Assembly (NCBI RefSeq): GCF_014873495.1
Contig: NZ_JADBGF010000001.1
Span: 186,001 to 250,000, forward strand
Direction of reading: 5' to 3'
DNA length: 64,000 nt
Origin: Streptomyces stelliscabiei
GTDB taxonomy: Bacteria > Actinomycetota > Actinomycetes > Streptomycetales > Streptomycetaceae
Positions 52,583 through 61,746 of the stretch are shown piece by piece. Below the pieces are notes generated by a model. That model made no database searches. It had not been told where the DNA came from and saw nothing but the letters and a program-made list of their open reading frames with translations. Each line of letters begins with the position of its first letter. The first letter of the stretch is position 1. Position numbers and translations under genes: made by a program.

Positions 52583-54096
52583 CGACGGTTCCCCGCGGGA
52601 CGACCCCGGCCGCGCTCGACAAGGCGCTCGCCGCCTTCACCGCCGAACTCGGCGACGCCGCCGTGATCAGTGAACCCTCGGCTCTGCGCGAGTTCCGCGA
52701 CCCCTACACCTACCGGGAGTCCGACGAGTTCGACGCCTCGGCCGCGCTGCTGCCCACCAGTACCGAGCAGGTGCAGGCCGTCGTCCGGATCGCCAATGAG
52801 CACGGGGTGCCGCTGTCGACGTTCAGCCAGGGCCGTAACAACACCTACGGCGGCCCGGCCCCGCGGCTGCGCGGCAGCGTGCTGGTGAACCTGCGGCAGA
52901 TGAACAAGATCCTAGAGATCAACCACGATCTCGCCTACGCGGTCGTCCAGCCGGGCGTGCGCTGGCAGGACCTGTTCGACGGTCTGCAGAAGGACGGCGG
53001 CGACCTGTGGACCTCCATCCCGGACCTGGGATGGGGTAGTGTCATCGGCAACTCCCTAGAGTACGGCATCGGTTACACGCCGTTCGGCGACCACGCGCGC
53101 AACCTCTGCGGCCTCGAGGTGGTCCTGCCCGACGGGTCCCTGCTGCGCACCGGCATGGGCGCGATGGAGGGCAACCCGGCCCGGTACACCTACCCGCACA
53201 GCTACGGCCCCTCCTTCGGCGGGTTGTTCCAGCAGTCCAACCTCGGCATCGTCACCAGCGCGGGCTGGTCGCTCATGCGCCGCCCCGAGACCTACGCGGC
53301 CTGCTGGGCCCGCTTCCACGGCTACGAGACCCTCGGCAAGGTCGTCGACGCGCTGCGCGGGCTCATGCTCGACCGCACGATCGAGAACCTGCCGATGCTC
53401 AACCGCGGTGTGGAGATCGACGAGAGCGGCAACTTCTTCCTCGACCCCGACAGCGACGGCTGGTCGGCGCGCTTCGCCCTGTACGGCCGGACGGCGATGG
53501 TCGACGCCCAGTTCGCGGTGATCGAGGAGACGCTGCGTGCGATACCGGGGGTGGAGGTCGTCCGCCGCACCTTCGACGCCACGGACCTTGCCGGGCCCGC
53601 GAACCACGACGAGGGAGTCCAGCGCGGCATCCCGGACATGGACCTGCTCGACCCGAAGATGCTGCCCTACGGCGAGGTGACGGGCCACCTCGACTTCTCG
53701 CCGGTCGGCCCGTGCCAGGGCGACGCGGTGGTCCGCGCGGAGAAGCTCATCCGCTCCCTCTACGCCCGGCACGGCCACACCTACGTCAACGGCCTGTACC
53801 TCACCCCCCGCAGCGCGCTGCACATCAGCACCACCTTCTTCGACCCCCGCGACGAGGAGCAGACCCGCGGCGTCTACGAGGGGTACACCGACCTGGTCAA
53901 GGAGCTGGCCGCGATCGGCTACGCGCCGTACCGCACCAACCTCCAGCACATGGATCTTGTGGCGGAGCAGTTCGCGTTCGGCGACCACGCCCAGCGCAGG
54001 CTGGCCGAGACGATCAAGGACGCCATGGACCCGAACGGGATCCTCGCGCCCGGCAAGTCCGGGATCTGGCCGAGTCGGCTGCGCGACCGCGCCTGA
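52579..54096 (+). CDS. Vanillyl-alcohol-oxidase/4-cresol-dehydrogenase family flavoenzyme
   Basis: The 505-aa protein has the PCMH FAD-binding domain (VRIANEHGVPLSTFSQGRNN, TYGGPAPRLRGSVLVNLRQM, DLGWGSVIGNSLEYGIGYTP) and the VAO-type cap with an ending of DAMDPNGILAPGKSGIWP. This group oxidises 4-alkylphenols such as vanillyl alcohol, eugenol and p-cresol. I cannot confirm the covalent flavin residue. It is translationally coupled to folP and followed by a second purU. It would feed aldehydes or alcohols into the O-demethylation route. Confidence 0.87.
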   Translation: MTTVPRGTTPAALDKALAAFTAELGDAAVISEPSALREFRDPYTYRESDEFDASAALLPTSTEQVQAVVRIANEHGVPLSTFSQGRNNTYGGPAPRLRGSVLVNLRQMNKILEINHDLAYAVVQPGVRWQDLFDGLQKDGGDLWTSIPDLGWGSVIGNSLEYGIGYTPFGDHARNLCGLEVVLPDGSLLRTGMGAMEGNPARYTYPHSYGPSFGGLFQQSNLGIVTSAGWSLMRRPETYAACWARFHGYETLGKVVDALRGLMLDRTIENLPMLNRGVEIDESGNFFLDPDSDGWSARFALYGRTAMVDAQFAVIEETLRAIPGVEVVRRTFDATDLAGPANHDEGVQRGIPDMDLLDPKMLPYGEVTGHLDFSPVGPCQGDAVVRAEKLIRSLYARHGHTYVNGLYLTPRSALHISTTFFDPRDEEQTRGVYEGYTDLVKELAAIGYAPYRTNLQHMDLVAEQFAFGDHAQRRLAETIKDAMDPNGILAPGKSGIWPSRLRDRA

Positions 54097-54152
54097 ATCA
54101 CCGCGCGCGACCGCGCCCGAACCACCCTCATCGACAGTCAAGGAGGACCGTC

Positions 54153-55088
54153 ATGTCCGTCGACGTAACCGAAACCGACGCCAAGGTCACCCGGCCGGCG
54201 CCGGACGCCGGCTTCCCGCAGTCCGCTTCGCCGACCCAGGACCTGGGGCGACTGCTCATCCGCTGCCCGGACCGGCCCGGGGTGGTGTCCGCCGTCAGCA
54301 CCTTCCTCACGGAGGCGGGCGCGAACATCGTGTCGCTGGACCAGTACTCCACGGAGCCGGTCGGCGGCATGTTCCTGCAGCGCACCGCCTTTCGCCTGCC
54401 CGGGTTGAGCGCCGCCTGCGCCGAGTTCGAGCGGGAGTTCGGCGAGACGGTGGCGGCCGATTTCGGGATGGACTTCCGGCTGACGGAGGCGTCGAAGCTG
54501 AAGCGGGTCGCGATCATGGTGTCGAAGACCGACCACTGCGTCCTGGACCTGCTGTGGCGCAACCGGCGCGGCGAGCTCGACATGACCGTGGCGATGGTGA
54601 TCAGCAACCATCCCGACCTCGCCGACGAGATCCGCCCGTTCGGTGTGCCGTTCATCCACACCCCGGCCACCCGCGACAACCGCGCTGAGGCCGAGCAGCG
54701 CCAGCTCGAACTCCTCAAGGGCAACGTCGACCTGGTCGTCCTCGCCCGCTACATGCAGATCATCACCCCGACCTTCCTCTCGGAGGTCGGAGCGCCCCTG
54801 ATCAACATCCACCACTCCTTCCTGCCCGCCTTCATCGGCGCGGCCCCCTACAGGCGGGCTAAGGAGCGGGGCGTGAAGCTCGTCGGGGCAACCGCGCACT
54901 ACGTGACCGAGGACCTCGACGAGGGCCCGATCATCGACCAGGACGTCGTACGGGTCAGCCATCAGCACACCACCGCCGACCTCGTGCGCCTGGGTGCCGA
55001 CGTGGAGCGGGCGGTGCTGTCGCGCGCGGTGCGCTGGCACTGCGATGACCGCATCGTCCGGCACGAGAACCAGACCATCGTCTTCTGA
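54153..55088 (+). CDS. purU: Formyltetrahydrofolate deformylase (second copy)
   Basis: The 311-aa protein has an N-terminal extension of about 30 residues, an ACT domain (IRCPDRPGVVSAVSTFLTEA) and the catalytic domain ([59 protein letters not shown]). AAGGAGGACC precedes ATG 54153. It is diverged from the copy at 42780, not a recent duplicate. Its place after the oxidase gene again pairs a methoxyaromatic enzyme with formate release from 10-formyl-THF. Confidence 0.92.
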   Translation: MSVDVTETDAKVTRPAPDAGFPQSASPTQDLGRLLIRCPDRPGVVSAVSTFLTEAGANIVSLDQYSTEPVGGMFLQRTAFRLPGLSAACAEFEREFGETVAADFGMDFRLTEASKLKRVAIMVSKTDHCVLDLLWRNRRGELDMTVAMVISNHPDLADEIRPFGVPFIHTPATRDNRAEAEQRQLELLKGNVDLVVLARYMQIITPTFLSEVGAPLINIHHSFLPAFIGAAPYRRAKERGVKLVGATAHYVTEDLDEGPIIDQDVVRVSHQHTTADLVRLGADVERAVLSRAVRWHCDDRIVRHENQTIVF

Positions 55089-55109
55089 AGCCCGCTGGGA
55101 GATACGACA

Positions 55110-56318
55110 GTGACAAAGCCGTCCACCGACGTTCTGGTCGTCGGCGCGGGTCCGGTGGGCCTACTCACCGCACTCGGGCTCGCCCAGGCGGGACTGAACG
55201 TGACCGTGCTCGAACGCGACTCCGCCATCGGCGACTCGCCGCGGGCCATGACCTATCTGTGGTTCGTCCTCGACGGACTGGCCGAACTCGGGGTCCTTCC
55301 CGACATGGAGCGCGAAGGCGTGCGCTCCCTCGACGGGCTGACCCTGCGAGTGCTGCGCACCGGCGAGGTCATCGAGTGGGGCAAGGTCTCGCTGGAGGAG
55401 ACCACCGGGCGCCCGTACAACAACATCCACCTGGGCCAGGACCGGCTCGGCGAGATCACCCTGCGCCACCTTGAGAAACAGCCCGGTGTCTCGGTCCACT
55501 GGAACACCGCCGTCACCGGACTCGCCCAGAACGACGACGGGGTCCGCGTCACCGCCGACGGCCCGGACGGGCCCATCGAGTACACCGCCTCCTGGGTGGT
55601 CGGCACCGACGGCGCGAGCAGCACCGTCCGCAAGTCCCTGGGCCTTGGCTTCGACGGCATCACGTGGCCGGAGCGGTTCGTGGCGACCAACGTCCGCTAC
55701 CCGTTCGACGCGTACGGGTTCAACGACGCCAACATGGTCGTCGATCCGCGGTACGGCGCGGTTGTCGCGAAGATCGACGACGAGGGCCTGTGGCGGGTGA
55801 CGTACGCCGAGGACGCCGACCTGCCTGCCGAGCAGGTCCTGGAGCGGATGACCGCCTGGTTCGATGCCTTCCTGCCCGGCTCCAAGGATTTCGAGCTGGT
55901 GCATCACTCGCCCTACCGGCTGCACCAGCGGTCCGCCGAGCGGTACCGGGTCGGCCGGGTGCTGCTGGCCGGGGACGCCGCGCACGCCACCAACCCGACC
56001 GGCGGCCTGGGCCTGACCTGCGGCCTGCTCGACCTGTACGTGTTGTACCCGGCGCTGGCTGCCGTCGTCCGCGGGGAAGCTCCTGCCGACGTGCTCGACC
56101 GCTACGCCGAGGACCGGCGGCAGAAGTTCCTGGACATCGCCTCGCCCATGGCCAGCCAGTTCAAGCGGCTCGTCTACCACTCGACGGATCCGGCGAAACT
56201 CGACTCGGACCTGGCCGGGCCGCGCTCCGTCGCGGGTGATCCGGAGAAGGTCCGCGCCGCCCAGCTCGGCATGGCACAGCTGCGCTCCCCGCAGCTCGTT
56301 CCGGTGGAGGCGTCATGA
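55110..56318 (+). CDS. FAD-dependent aromatic monooxygenase
   Basis: The 402-aa protein is a class A flavin hydroxylase: GxGxxG in VVGAGPVGLLTALGLAQAGL, the DG motif in VVGTDGASSTVRKSLGL and the GD motif in VLLAGDAAHATNPTGGLGLT. It is similar in form to MhpA and p-hydroxybenzoate-type hydroxylases. In this cluster it is the best candidate to make hydroxyquinol or another 1,2,4-trihydroxy ring for the dioxygenase at 61743. GTG 55110 is 21 nt after purU. Its stop overlaps the next start as ATGA. Confidence 0.86.
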   Translation: MTKPSTDVLVVGAGPVGLLTALGLAQAGLNVTVLERDSAIGDSPRAMTYLWFVLDGLAELGVLPDMEREGVRSLDGLTLRVLRTGEVIEWGKVSLEETTGRPYNNIHLGQDRLGEITLRHLEKQPGVSVHWNTAVTGLAQNDDGVRVTADGPDGPIEYTASWVVGTDGASSTVRKSLGLGFDGITWPERFVATNVRYPFDAYGFNDANMVVDPRYGAVVAKIDDEGLWRVTYAEDADLPAEQVLERMTAWFDAFLPGSKDFELVHHSPYRLHQRSAERYRVGRVLLAGDAAHATNPTGGLGLTCGLLDLYVLYPALAAVVRGEAPADVLDRYAEDRRQKFLDIASPMASQFKRLVYHSTDPAKLDSDLAGPRSVAGDPEKVRAAQLGMAQLRSPQLVPVEAS

Positions 56319-57271
56319 GCCGGGGCTTTCGCTGGGTGGGAGGCAGCCGCACTGACACCCCCATGGGCAGAGGACTCAGCGGCGCGATGTACGTCGAGTG
56401 GGAGAAGCCGGAGGGGCCCGGCAGCTCCACCCCGGTCGTGCTCGTCCACGGCGGTGGCGGTCAGGGCACCGACTGGCTCGGCACCCCGGACAGTCGCCCC
56501 GGATGGGCCCCGCTGCTGGTCGAGCGGGGCCGGTCGGTGTACGTCGTCGACCGGCCCGGATACGGGCGCGCGGCAGGCACCGCCCCGGAAGGCGAGAAAC
56601 GCGGACCCGCGCCGACGCTGGAGATGACGGCGGGGATCTTCGCCGCCGGCGCCGACCCCCGGCACACCCAGTGGCCGGGGCCGGGCGGGCCCGACGACCC
56701 CGCGGTCGTCAATCTCGCGGCGAGTTCTGCGAGCGTCCCGCTGGACCAGGCAGCCGCCCAGCAGCGGGACGGCGACCGGTTGATCGAACTGCTGGAGAGC
56801 ATCGGCCCCGCCGTGCTGATCACCCACTCCCTGGGGGCACCGGCCGGCTGGCTGGCCGCCGCCGCCCGCCCGGACCTGGTCAAGGCCGTGGTGGCCCTCG
56901 AACCGCCGGGACCGCCCTTCCTGAACGCGCCGCAGATGGGCCTGTCCCTGGACTGGGGACTCACCTCCGCTCCCCTCCCCTACGAACCGGCCGTGAGCGC
57001 TCCGCAGGAGTTGCGCGAGGGGTCGACATGGACCGTTCCGGGGCTGCGGGGGCTGCCGGTGGCCGTCGTCGAGGCCGAGGCCTCGCCGCTGGGAGGGGGC
57101 GCGGGGGCCGTCGCGGACTACCTGCGCCAGGTGGGAGCGCGCGCCGACCACATCCGGCTCGCCGACCACGACGTGCGCGGCAACGGCCACGGCATGGTCC
57201 TCGAACTCAACAACCACGACATCCTCGACGTCGTCCTGCGGTGGCTGGACTCCGTCGGTCTCTCCTCATGA
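56315..57271 (+). CDS. Alpha/beta hydrolase
   Basis: The 318-aa protein has the oxyanion loop VLVHGGGGQGTDWLG, the YVVDRPGYGRAAG segment, a nucleophile elbow LITHSLGAPAGWL (THSLG, Ser) and a C-terminal His in GNGHGMVLELNN. It belongs to the esterase-like hydrolases seen beside flavin hydroxylases. A carboxylic-ester or C-C bond hydrolysis role is possible. It is coupled to the monooxygenase gene by ATGA. Confidence 0.82.
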   Translation: MSRGFRWVGGSRTDTPMGRGLSGAMYVEWEKPEGPGSSTPVVLVHGGGGQGTDWLGTPDSRPGWAPLLVERGRSVYVVDRPGYGRAAGTAPEGEKRGPAPTLEMTAGIFAAGADPRHTQWPGPGGPDDPAVVNLAASSASVPLDQAAAQQRDGDRLIELLESIGPAVLITHSLGAPAGWLAAAARPDLVKAVVALEPPGPPFLNAPQMGLSLDWGLTSAPLPYEPAVSAPQELREGSTWTVPGLRGLPVAVVEAEASPLGGGAGAVADYLRQVGARADHIRLADHDVRGNGHGMVLELNNHDILDVVLRWLDSVGLSS

Positions 57272-57282
57272 AAGGCGCTCCC

Positions 57283-58045
57283 ATGCAGACCGCACAGCAG
57301 GACATGGCCGGACGGGTCGCCCTGGTCACCGGGGGAGGCGGCGGCATCGGCCGCGCCACCGCCCACGCCTTCGCCCGCCGCGGGGCACGGGTCGCCGTCC
57401 TCGACATCAACGGCGACCTGGCCGCGCAGACACTCAAGGAGATCAAGGCGATCGGCGGTTCCGCCGAGGTGTTCATCGTCGACGTGTCCGACGCGGAGTC
57501 CGTCGAGAGCGCCGTGGGCGCCGTGGTCGACCGCTTCGGCCGACTGGACTTCGCGCACAACAACGCCGGTGTGGAAGGCGAGGTGACCCGCCTCGCCGAC
57601 GTCACCGAAGCCGACTGGAACCGTGTCATCGGCATCAACCTGACCGGCGTCTGGCTGTGCATGCGCGCCGAGATCAAGGCCATGAGCGCCAAGGGCGGCG
57701 CGATCGTCAACACGGCCTCCGCGTCCGGGCTGGTGGCGCGTCCGGGCGGCCTGTCGACCTAACGTTGCCAGCAAGCACGGTGTCGTCGGCCTGACCAAGG
57801 CCGCGGCGGTGGACTACGCCGCCGACGGCATCCGTGTCAACGCGGTCCTCCCGGGCCCGATCGCCACACCGTTCACCGAAGACCTGCCCCAGGAGATCAA
57901 GGACCAGCTCCTGTCCCTGACGCCGATCCGCCGGTTCGCGCAGCCCGAGGAGGTCGCCGAGTCGGTGGTGTGGCTGTGCAGCAACGCCGCCTCGTACTTG
58001 GCGGGCGCGGCCCTCGCGGTGGACGGCGTCGTCGTCGCCTTCTGA
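57283..58045 (+). pseudogene. SDR with 1-nt insertion at the catalytic Tyr codon
   Basis: The first part (ALVTGGGGGIGRATAHAFAR, AHNNAGVEGEVTRLADV, IVNTASASGLVARPGGLST) ends at TAA 57760-57762. Deleting one A restores TYVASKHGVVGLTKAAAVDY, the YxxxK active site, and the remainder (DGIRVNAVLPGPIATPFTED, AESVVWLCSNAASYLAGAAL) is open to TGA 58043-58045. So the gene is broken exactly at the catalytic Tyr. AAAGG supports ATG 57283; ATG 57268 overlaps the hydrolase stop. It could be a recent inactivation or a sequencing error. Confidence 0.82.
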
Positions 58046-58083
58046 CCGATCCCCCTTCGGAACCCAGCACGGCAGGAGGACGA

Positions 58084-58980
58084 ATGAAATTCGCCATCGG
58101 ATTCGCGACCATCGGAGCGTCGATGGAGCCGGGCGGGCTGGCAAGCCTCGCACGGACCGCGGAGGAACTCGGCTACGAGTCGATCTGGTCCGTGGAACAT
58201 CCAGCCATCCCGGAGAACTACACCTCCGTCTACCCCTACAGCCCGACGGGCCGGATCGAGGCACCGTCGGAGGCTCCTCTCCCCGACCCCTTCACCCCGC
58301 TCGCGTACGCGGCAGCGGTCACCACGCGGCTGCGGCTGGCCACCGGGGTCTGCATCCTTCCGCAGCACCACCCGATCCAACTCGCCAAGATCTGCGGCAC
58401 ACTCGACACGCTCTCCCAGGGACGCCTGATGCTCGGCGTCGGGGTCGGGTGGCTGCGTGAGGAGTACCAGGCCCTCGACCGTGACTTCGACAACCGCGCG
58501 GCACGGGCGCGGGAGTCCGTGGCGGCGATGCGCTCGCTGTGGAGCGAGTCACCCAGCGAGTTCCACGGCCGGTTCTTCGACTGGCCGCCGATCTACTCCT
58601 CCCCGAAGCCGGTGCAGAAGGGCGGGGTCCCGATCCACGTGGGCGGCCACACCGAACTGGCCGCCAAGCGCGCCGCCCGCTACGGCAACGGGTTCTTCCC
58701 CGCCGTCCCCGGACCGGAGGCCATGGCGCCCCTGCTGGAGACGATGCGGGCCGAGTGCGACAAGCTCGGACGCGACTACGACGAGATCGAGATCAGCGCC
58801 GGCGCCACCCAGAACCTCACCGCCGACGTCGTACGCGGATACGAGGAACTCGGCGTCTCGCGCGTGTTCGTGGTTCCGAACGGCTCCTCCCAGGAAGAGG
58901 TGCGCGACGGGCTGGTCCGCTACGCAGAGACGGTCATGGCGGAGGTCGGCGCCGAGCAGCCCGAGGCGGTGGCGTCATGA
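58084..58980 (+). CDS. LLM-class F420-dependent oxidoreductase
   Basis: The 298-aa protein is a luciferase-like TIM barrel (FAIGFATIGASMEPGGLASL, RLATGVCILPQHHPIQLAKI, RLMLGVGVGWLREEYQALDR, VPIHVGGHTELAAKRAARYG), in the F420-type TIGR03619-like group common in actinobacteria. GGCAGGAGGACGA precedes ATG 58084. Either a hydride-transfer or oxygenase role on an aromatic intermediate is possible. It overlaps the SnoaL-like gene as ATGA. Confidence 0.83.
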   Translation: MKFAIGFATIGASMEPGGLASLARTAEELGYESIWSVEHPAIPENYTSVYPYSPTGRIEAPSEAPLPDPFTPLAYAAAVTTRLRLATGVCILPQHHPIQLAKICGTLDTLSQGRLMLGVGVGWLREEYQALDRDFDNRAARARESVAAMRSLWSESPSEFHGRFFDWPPIYSSPKPVQKGGVPIHVGGHTELAAKRAARYGNGFFPAVPGPEAMAPLLETMRAECDKLGRDYDEIEISAGATQNLTADVVRGYEELGVSRVFVVPNGSSQEEVRDGLVRYAETVMAEVGAEQPEAVAS

Positions 58981-59459
58981 AACTCGAGGAACTGGCCGAC
59001 CGTCTCGAGATCATCGAGCTCTACGGCCGCTACGTGCACGCCGCGGACGCCAAGCGGGCCGACCTGCTCGACGAGGTGTTCCTGCCGGACTGCGTGATCG
59101 ACTACACCGACGCCGGTCTGCCCGCCCCCTTCACCTGGGAGCAGGGCAGGGACGGTGGGTTCCTGACCGGCGAAGGCTTCGACCACGTCTTCCACATCTC
59201 GGTCAACCAGGTCATCGACTTCGAGGACGACGAGCGGACGATCGCGCACGTCAAGGCCAAGACGATCAACCCGTGGGCACGTCGCAACGACCAGGGCGAG
59301 GTCCGGGCCTTCCAGGTCCAGGGCTGGCACACCGACGTCCTGGTGAAGACCGGGAAGGGCTGGCGTTTCCAAAAGCGGCGGTGGACCACTGAGTGGGTCA
59401 GCGGCTGGTTCGGCGACGAGCTGCGCGTCTTCCGCGCCGCCGCAGAGATGATGGACTGA
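58977..59459 (+). CDS. SnoaL-like/NTF2-fold protein
   Basis: The 160-aa protein matches the SnoaL_4/NTF2 fold (LADRLEIIELYGRYVHAADA, LDEVFLPDCVIDYTDAG, RAFQVQGWHTDVLVKTGKGW). Members include hydroxylating-enzyme partners, dehydratases and ring-hydroxylating beta-subunit-like proteins. Start overlaps the F420 gene stop as ATGA. A small isomerase or dehydratase step in the aromatic route is possible; nothing more can be said. Confidence 0.8.
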   Translation: MKLEELADRLEIIELYGRYVHAADAKRADLLDEVFLPDCVIDYTDAGLPAPFTWEQGRDGGFLTGEGFDHVFHISVNQVIDFEDDERTIAHVKAKTINPWARRNDQGEVRAFQVQGWHTDVLVKTGKGWRFQKRRWTTEWVSGWFGDELRVFRAAAEMMD

Positions 59460-59460
59460 G

Positions 59461-60549
59461 ATGGCCACCGCATCGGCGAGCAGCGCCGAACAGCTGCCCC
59501 GCGAACAGGCTTGGGTCATCCAGAAACCCTCGGTGGGCCACTACACGCCGGACTGCCTGCGCCTGGAGGAGCGGCCGCAGCGCCCCCTGGAAGAGGGCGA
59601 GATCCGGGTGGGCACCGTGTACCTCTCGCTCGACCCCTCGTACCTCACGCAGTTGCGCCTGGGTGACGCGGCGTACGTCGTGCCCCTCGACGTCGGCGAC
59701 GTGATGAAGGGCGTCGTCCTGGGTGTCGTCGAGGAGACGCGCGCACCGGACTTCGCGCCCGGCGACGTCGTCTCCGCGCTGGCGGACTGGTCGACGCATC
59801 CGGTCCTCACGACCGGTGCCGGAGGGCCGATTCCGCCGACCAGGATCGAGCGGCAGCCCGGGGTGCGGCTGAGTGCCCACCTGACCGTCTTCTCCCACAT
59901 CGGCCTGGTGGCGATGATCGGGATGGGTGAGATCGCCAAGCCGGAGGCGGGCGAGACGGTCCTGGTCTCGGCTGCCGCCGGGGCGGTGGGGACGATCGCG
60001 GCACAGATCGCCCAGGCCTACGGCTGCCGGGTGATCGGGATCGCCGGCGGCGAGGAGAAGTGCCGGTTCCTGCTCGACGACCTCGGACTCGACGGTGCCA
60101 TCGACTACCGCTCGGAGAGTGTGGACGAGGCACTGGGCCGACTGTGCCCCGAGGGTGTCGACGTGTACTTCGACAACGTCGGGGGCGAGATGCTCGACAC
60201 CGTCCTACTCCACCTCGCGAAGCGGGCGCGCGTGCTGCTGTGCGGGGCGATGTCGCAGTACGACCTTCCCGATCCGTCCCAGCACTACGGGCTGAAGAAC
60301 ACGTTCCGCCTCGTGCTGGCCAGTGCCCGGATGGAGGGCTTCATCCCGCCGGACCACGTCGACCGCTACGAGGCGATCTTCGGTGAGCTGGGTCGGCTGT
60401 CCATGACCGGGGCCGTCCGGCACCGTCCGCACGTCGTGGCCGGCATGGAGCAGGTGGCGTCCGCGCTGCAGCTGCTCCTCACCGGCGGCAACCAGGGCAA
60501 GCTCATGGTTCAGGTGTCGCACGACCCGTGGGATGGCGTCTCCGGCTGA
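59461..60549 (+). CDS. NADP-dependent oxidoreductase (MDR family, zinc-free type)
   Basis: The 362-aa protein is a medium-chain reductase of the leukotriene-B4-dehydrogenase/YncB-like group (LYLSLDPSYLTQLRLGD-type N-terminus, AAAGAVGTIAAQIAQAYGCR, GIAGGEEKCRFLLDDLGLDG, VDVYFDNVGGEMLDTVLLHL). These reduce activated double bonds with NADPH and lack zinc. Last gene of the plus-strand run, one base after the SnoaL stop, and followed by a strong hairpin. Confidence 0.87.
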   Translation: MATASASSAEQLPREQAWVIQKPSVGHYTPDCLRLEERPQRPLEEGEIRVGTVYLSLDPSYLTQLRLGDAAYVVPLDVGDVMKGVVLGVVEETRAPDFAPGDVVSALADWSTHPVLTTGAGGPIPPTRIERQPGVRLSAHLTVFSHIGLVAMIGMGEIAKPEAGETVLVSAAAGAVGTIAAQIAQAYGCRVIGIAGGEEKCRFLLDDLGLDGAIDYRSESVDEALGRLCPEGVDVYFDNVGGEMLDTVLLHLAKRARVLLCGAMSQYDLPDPSQHYGLKNTFRLVLASARMEGFIPPDHVDRYEAIFGELGRLSMTGAVRHRPHVVAGMEQVASALQLLLTGGNQGKLMVQVSHDPWDGVSG

Positions 60550-60575
60550 CTTGGCGCGAACACAAGTTGCGCACT

Positions 60576-60625
60576 GAGGCGCCGCTGACCAACGGAGAGA
60601 TGACCCGGGTGGTCAGCGGCGCCTC
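60576..60625. terminator. Bidirectional terminator hairpin between convergent genes
   Basis: A perfect 16-bp stem (60576-60591 with 60610-60625, arms GAGGCGCCGCTGACCA and its complement) with an 18-nt loop lies between the oxidoreductase stop at 60549 and the maleylacetate reductase stop at 60676. It can terminate transcription from both sides. Confidence 0.85.
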
Positions 60626-60675
60626 TACCTGTCCGTCACACGGGTGTGTCCGGCACACGGGTTCGGCGGCCGCGG

Positions 60676-61746
60676 TCACAGACTGCCGGGAACGGAACCG
60701 CGCCACGCGCGTTCGAGAAGGGCGCGCACCGCCGTCTCCTCCACGGGGGCCGGATTGGCGTAGGGGGAGGCCAGCACGCCGCGGGCCACGTCGTCGAGGG
60801 CGTCGTGGCGCAGTCCGAGATCGCGCAGCCGGGTCGGTGCCGCCATGGTCACGGCGAGCTCGTGCAGCGCGAGACCGGCCTCCGCGCCCGGCCTGCCCAG
60901 GGCCGTTGCGACCACGTCCGCGGCCTGCGGGGCGGCGCCGGCGTTGTAGGCGAGCACGTGCGGCAGCACGACTGTGTGCGCCGAGGCGTGCGACAGGCCG
61001 AGCCCACCGAGTACATGACACAGCTTGTGGTGCAGGGACATCGTGGTCGAGTCCAGGGCGGCCCCGGACAGCCACGCTCCGCGAAGGGCCTCCGACCGGG
61101 CCTCTGGATCGGTCGCGAGTCGTGGCAGGGCACCGATGATCCGCCGTACCGCCTCCCCCGCAACCAGGTCGGTCATGGGCGTGCGGTCCGGGGCGTAGAG
61201 CGCTTCCACCGCGTGCGCGAGGGCATTGAAGGCCGAGGGGACCGCCAGTACGGCCGGGAACGTGGCGAACAGGGCCGGGTCGTACAGGACGGTGCGCGGC
61301 GCGACCACGGGGTCGCGGCCGGTGCGCTTGACGCCGTCCCGGGATATGCCCCACACCCGGGTCATCTCAGAGCCCGAGTACGTCGTCGGAACGGCCACGA
61401 TCGGGATGCCCAGGGTGAGCGCGACGGCCTTGGCCAGGCCGACCGCCGAGCCGCCGCCCACGGCCACGAGTCCGTCGGCCTCCGCGTCGGCACACTGGGC
61501 CCGCACCGCCTCGGCCTGCTCCACGGGAACGTGCATACGCGCGTCCTCGACGGCGGTCACCAGCCGGGAACTGAGAACGTCCGCCGTGCGCCCGGCATGG
61601 CGGGGGCCGGCGATTGCCGCCACCCTGGTCAGTCCGAGCCGGTCCGTCTCGGCCGCGAGGTCGTCGAGCGCGCCGTCACGGAAGACCACCCGGCCCGCTC
61701 GCTGCTCGTGGACGAACACGTCCTTCGGGAGGTCAGGCACCCTCAT
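60676..61746 (-). CDS. Maleylacetate reductase
   Basis: The 356-aa iron-containing-alcohol-dehydrogenase fold has VGGGSAVGLAKAVALTLGIP, VPTTYSGSEMTRVWGI, the metal-site AFNALAHAVEALYA and LHHKLCHVLGGLGLSHA, HTVVLPHV. This pattern is that of maleylacetate reductases, which reduce maleylacetate to 3-oxoadipate. It is coupled (ATGA) to the hydroxyquinol dioxygenase gene, whose product is maleylacetate, so the two steps are consecutive. Confidence 0.92.
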   Translation of the reverse strand: MRVPDLPKDVFVHEQRAGRVVFRDGALDDLAAETDRLGLTRVAAIAGPRHAGRTADVLSSRLVTAVEDARMHVPVEQAEAVRAQCADAEADGLVAVGGGSAVGLAKAVALTLGIPIVAVPTTYSGSEMTRVWGISRDGVKRTGRDPVVAPRTVLYDPALFATFPAVLAVPSAFNALAHAVEALYAPDRTPMTDLVAGEAVRRIIGALPRLATDPEARSEALRGAWLSGAALDSTTMSLHHKLCHVLGGLGLSHASAHTVVLPHVLAYNAGAAPQAADVVATALGRPGAEAGLALHELAVTMAAPTRLRDLGLRHDALDDVARGVLASPYANPAPVEETAVRALLERAWRGSVPGSL

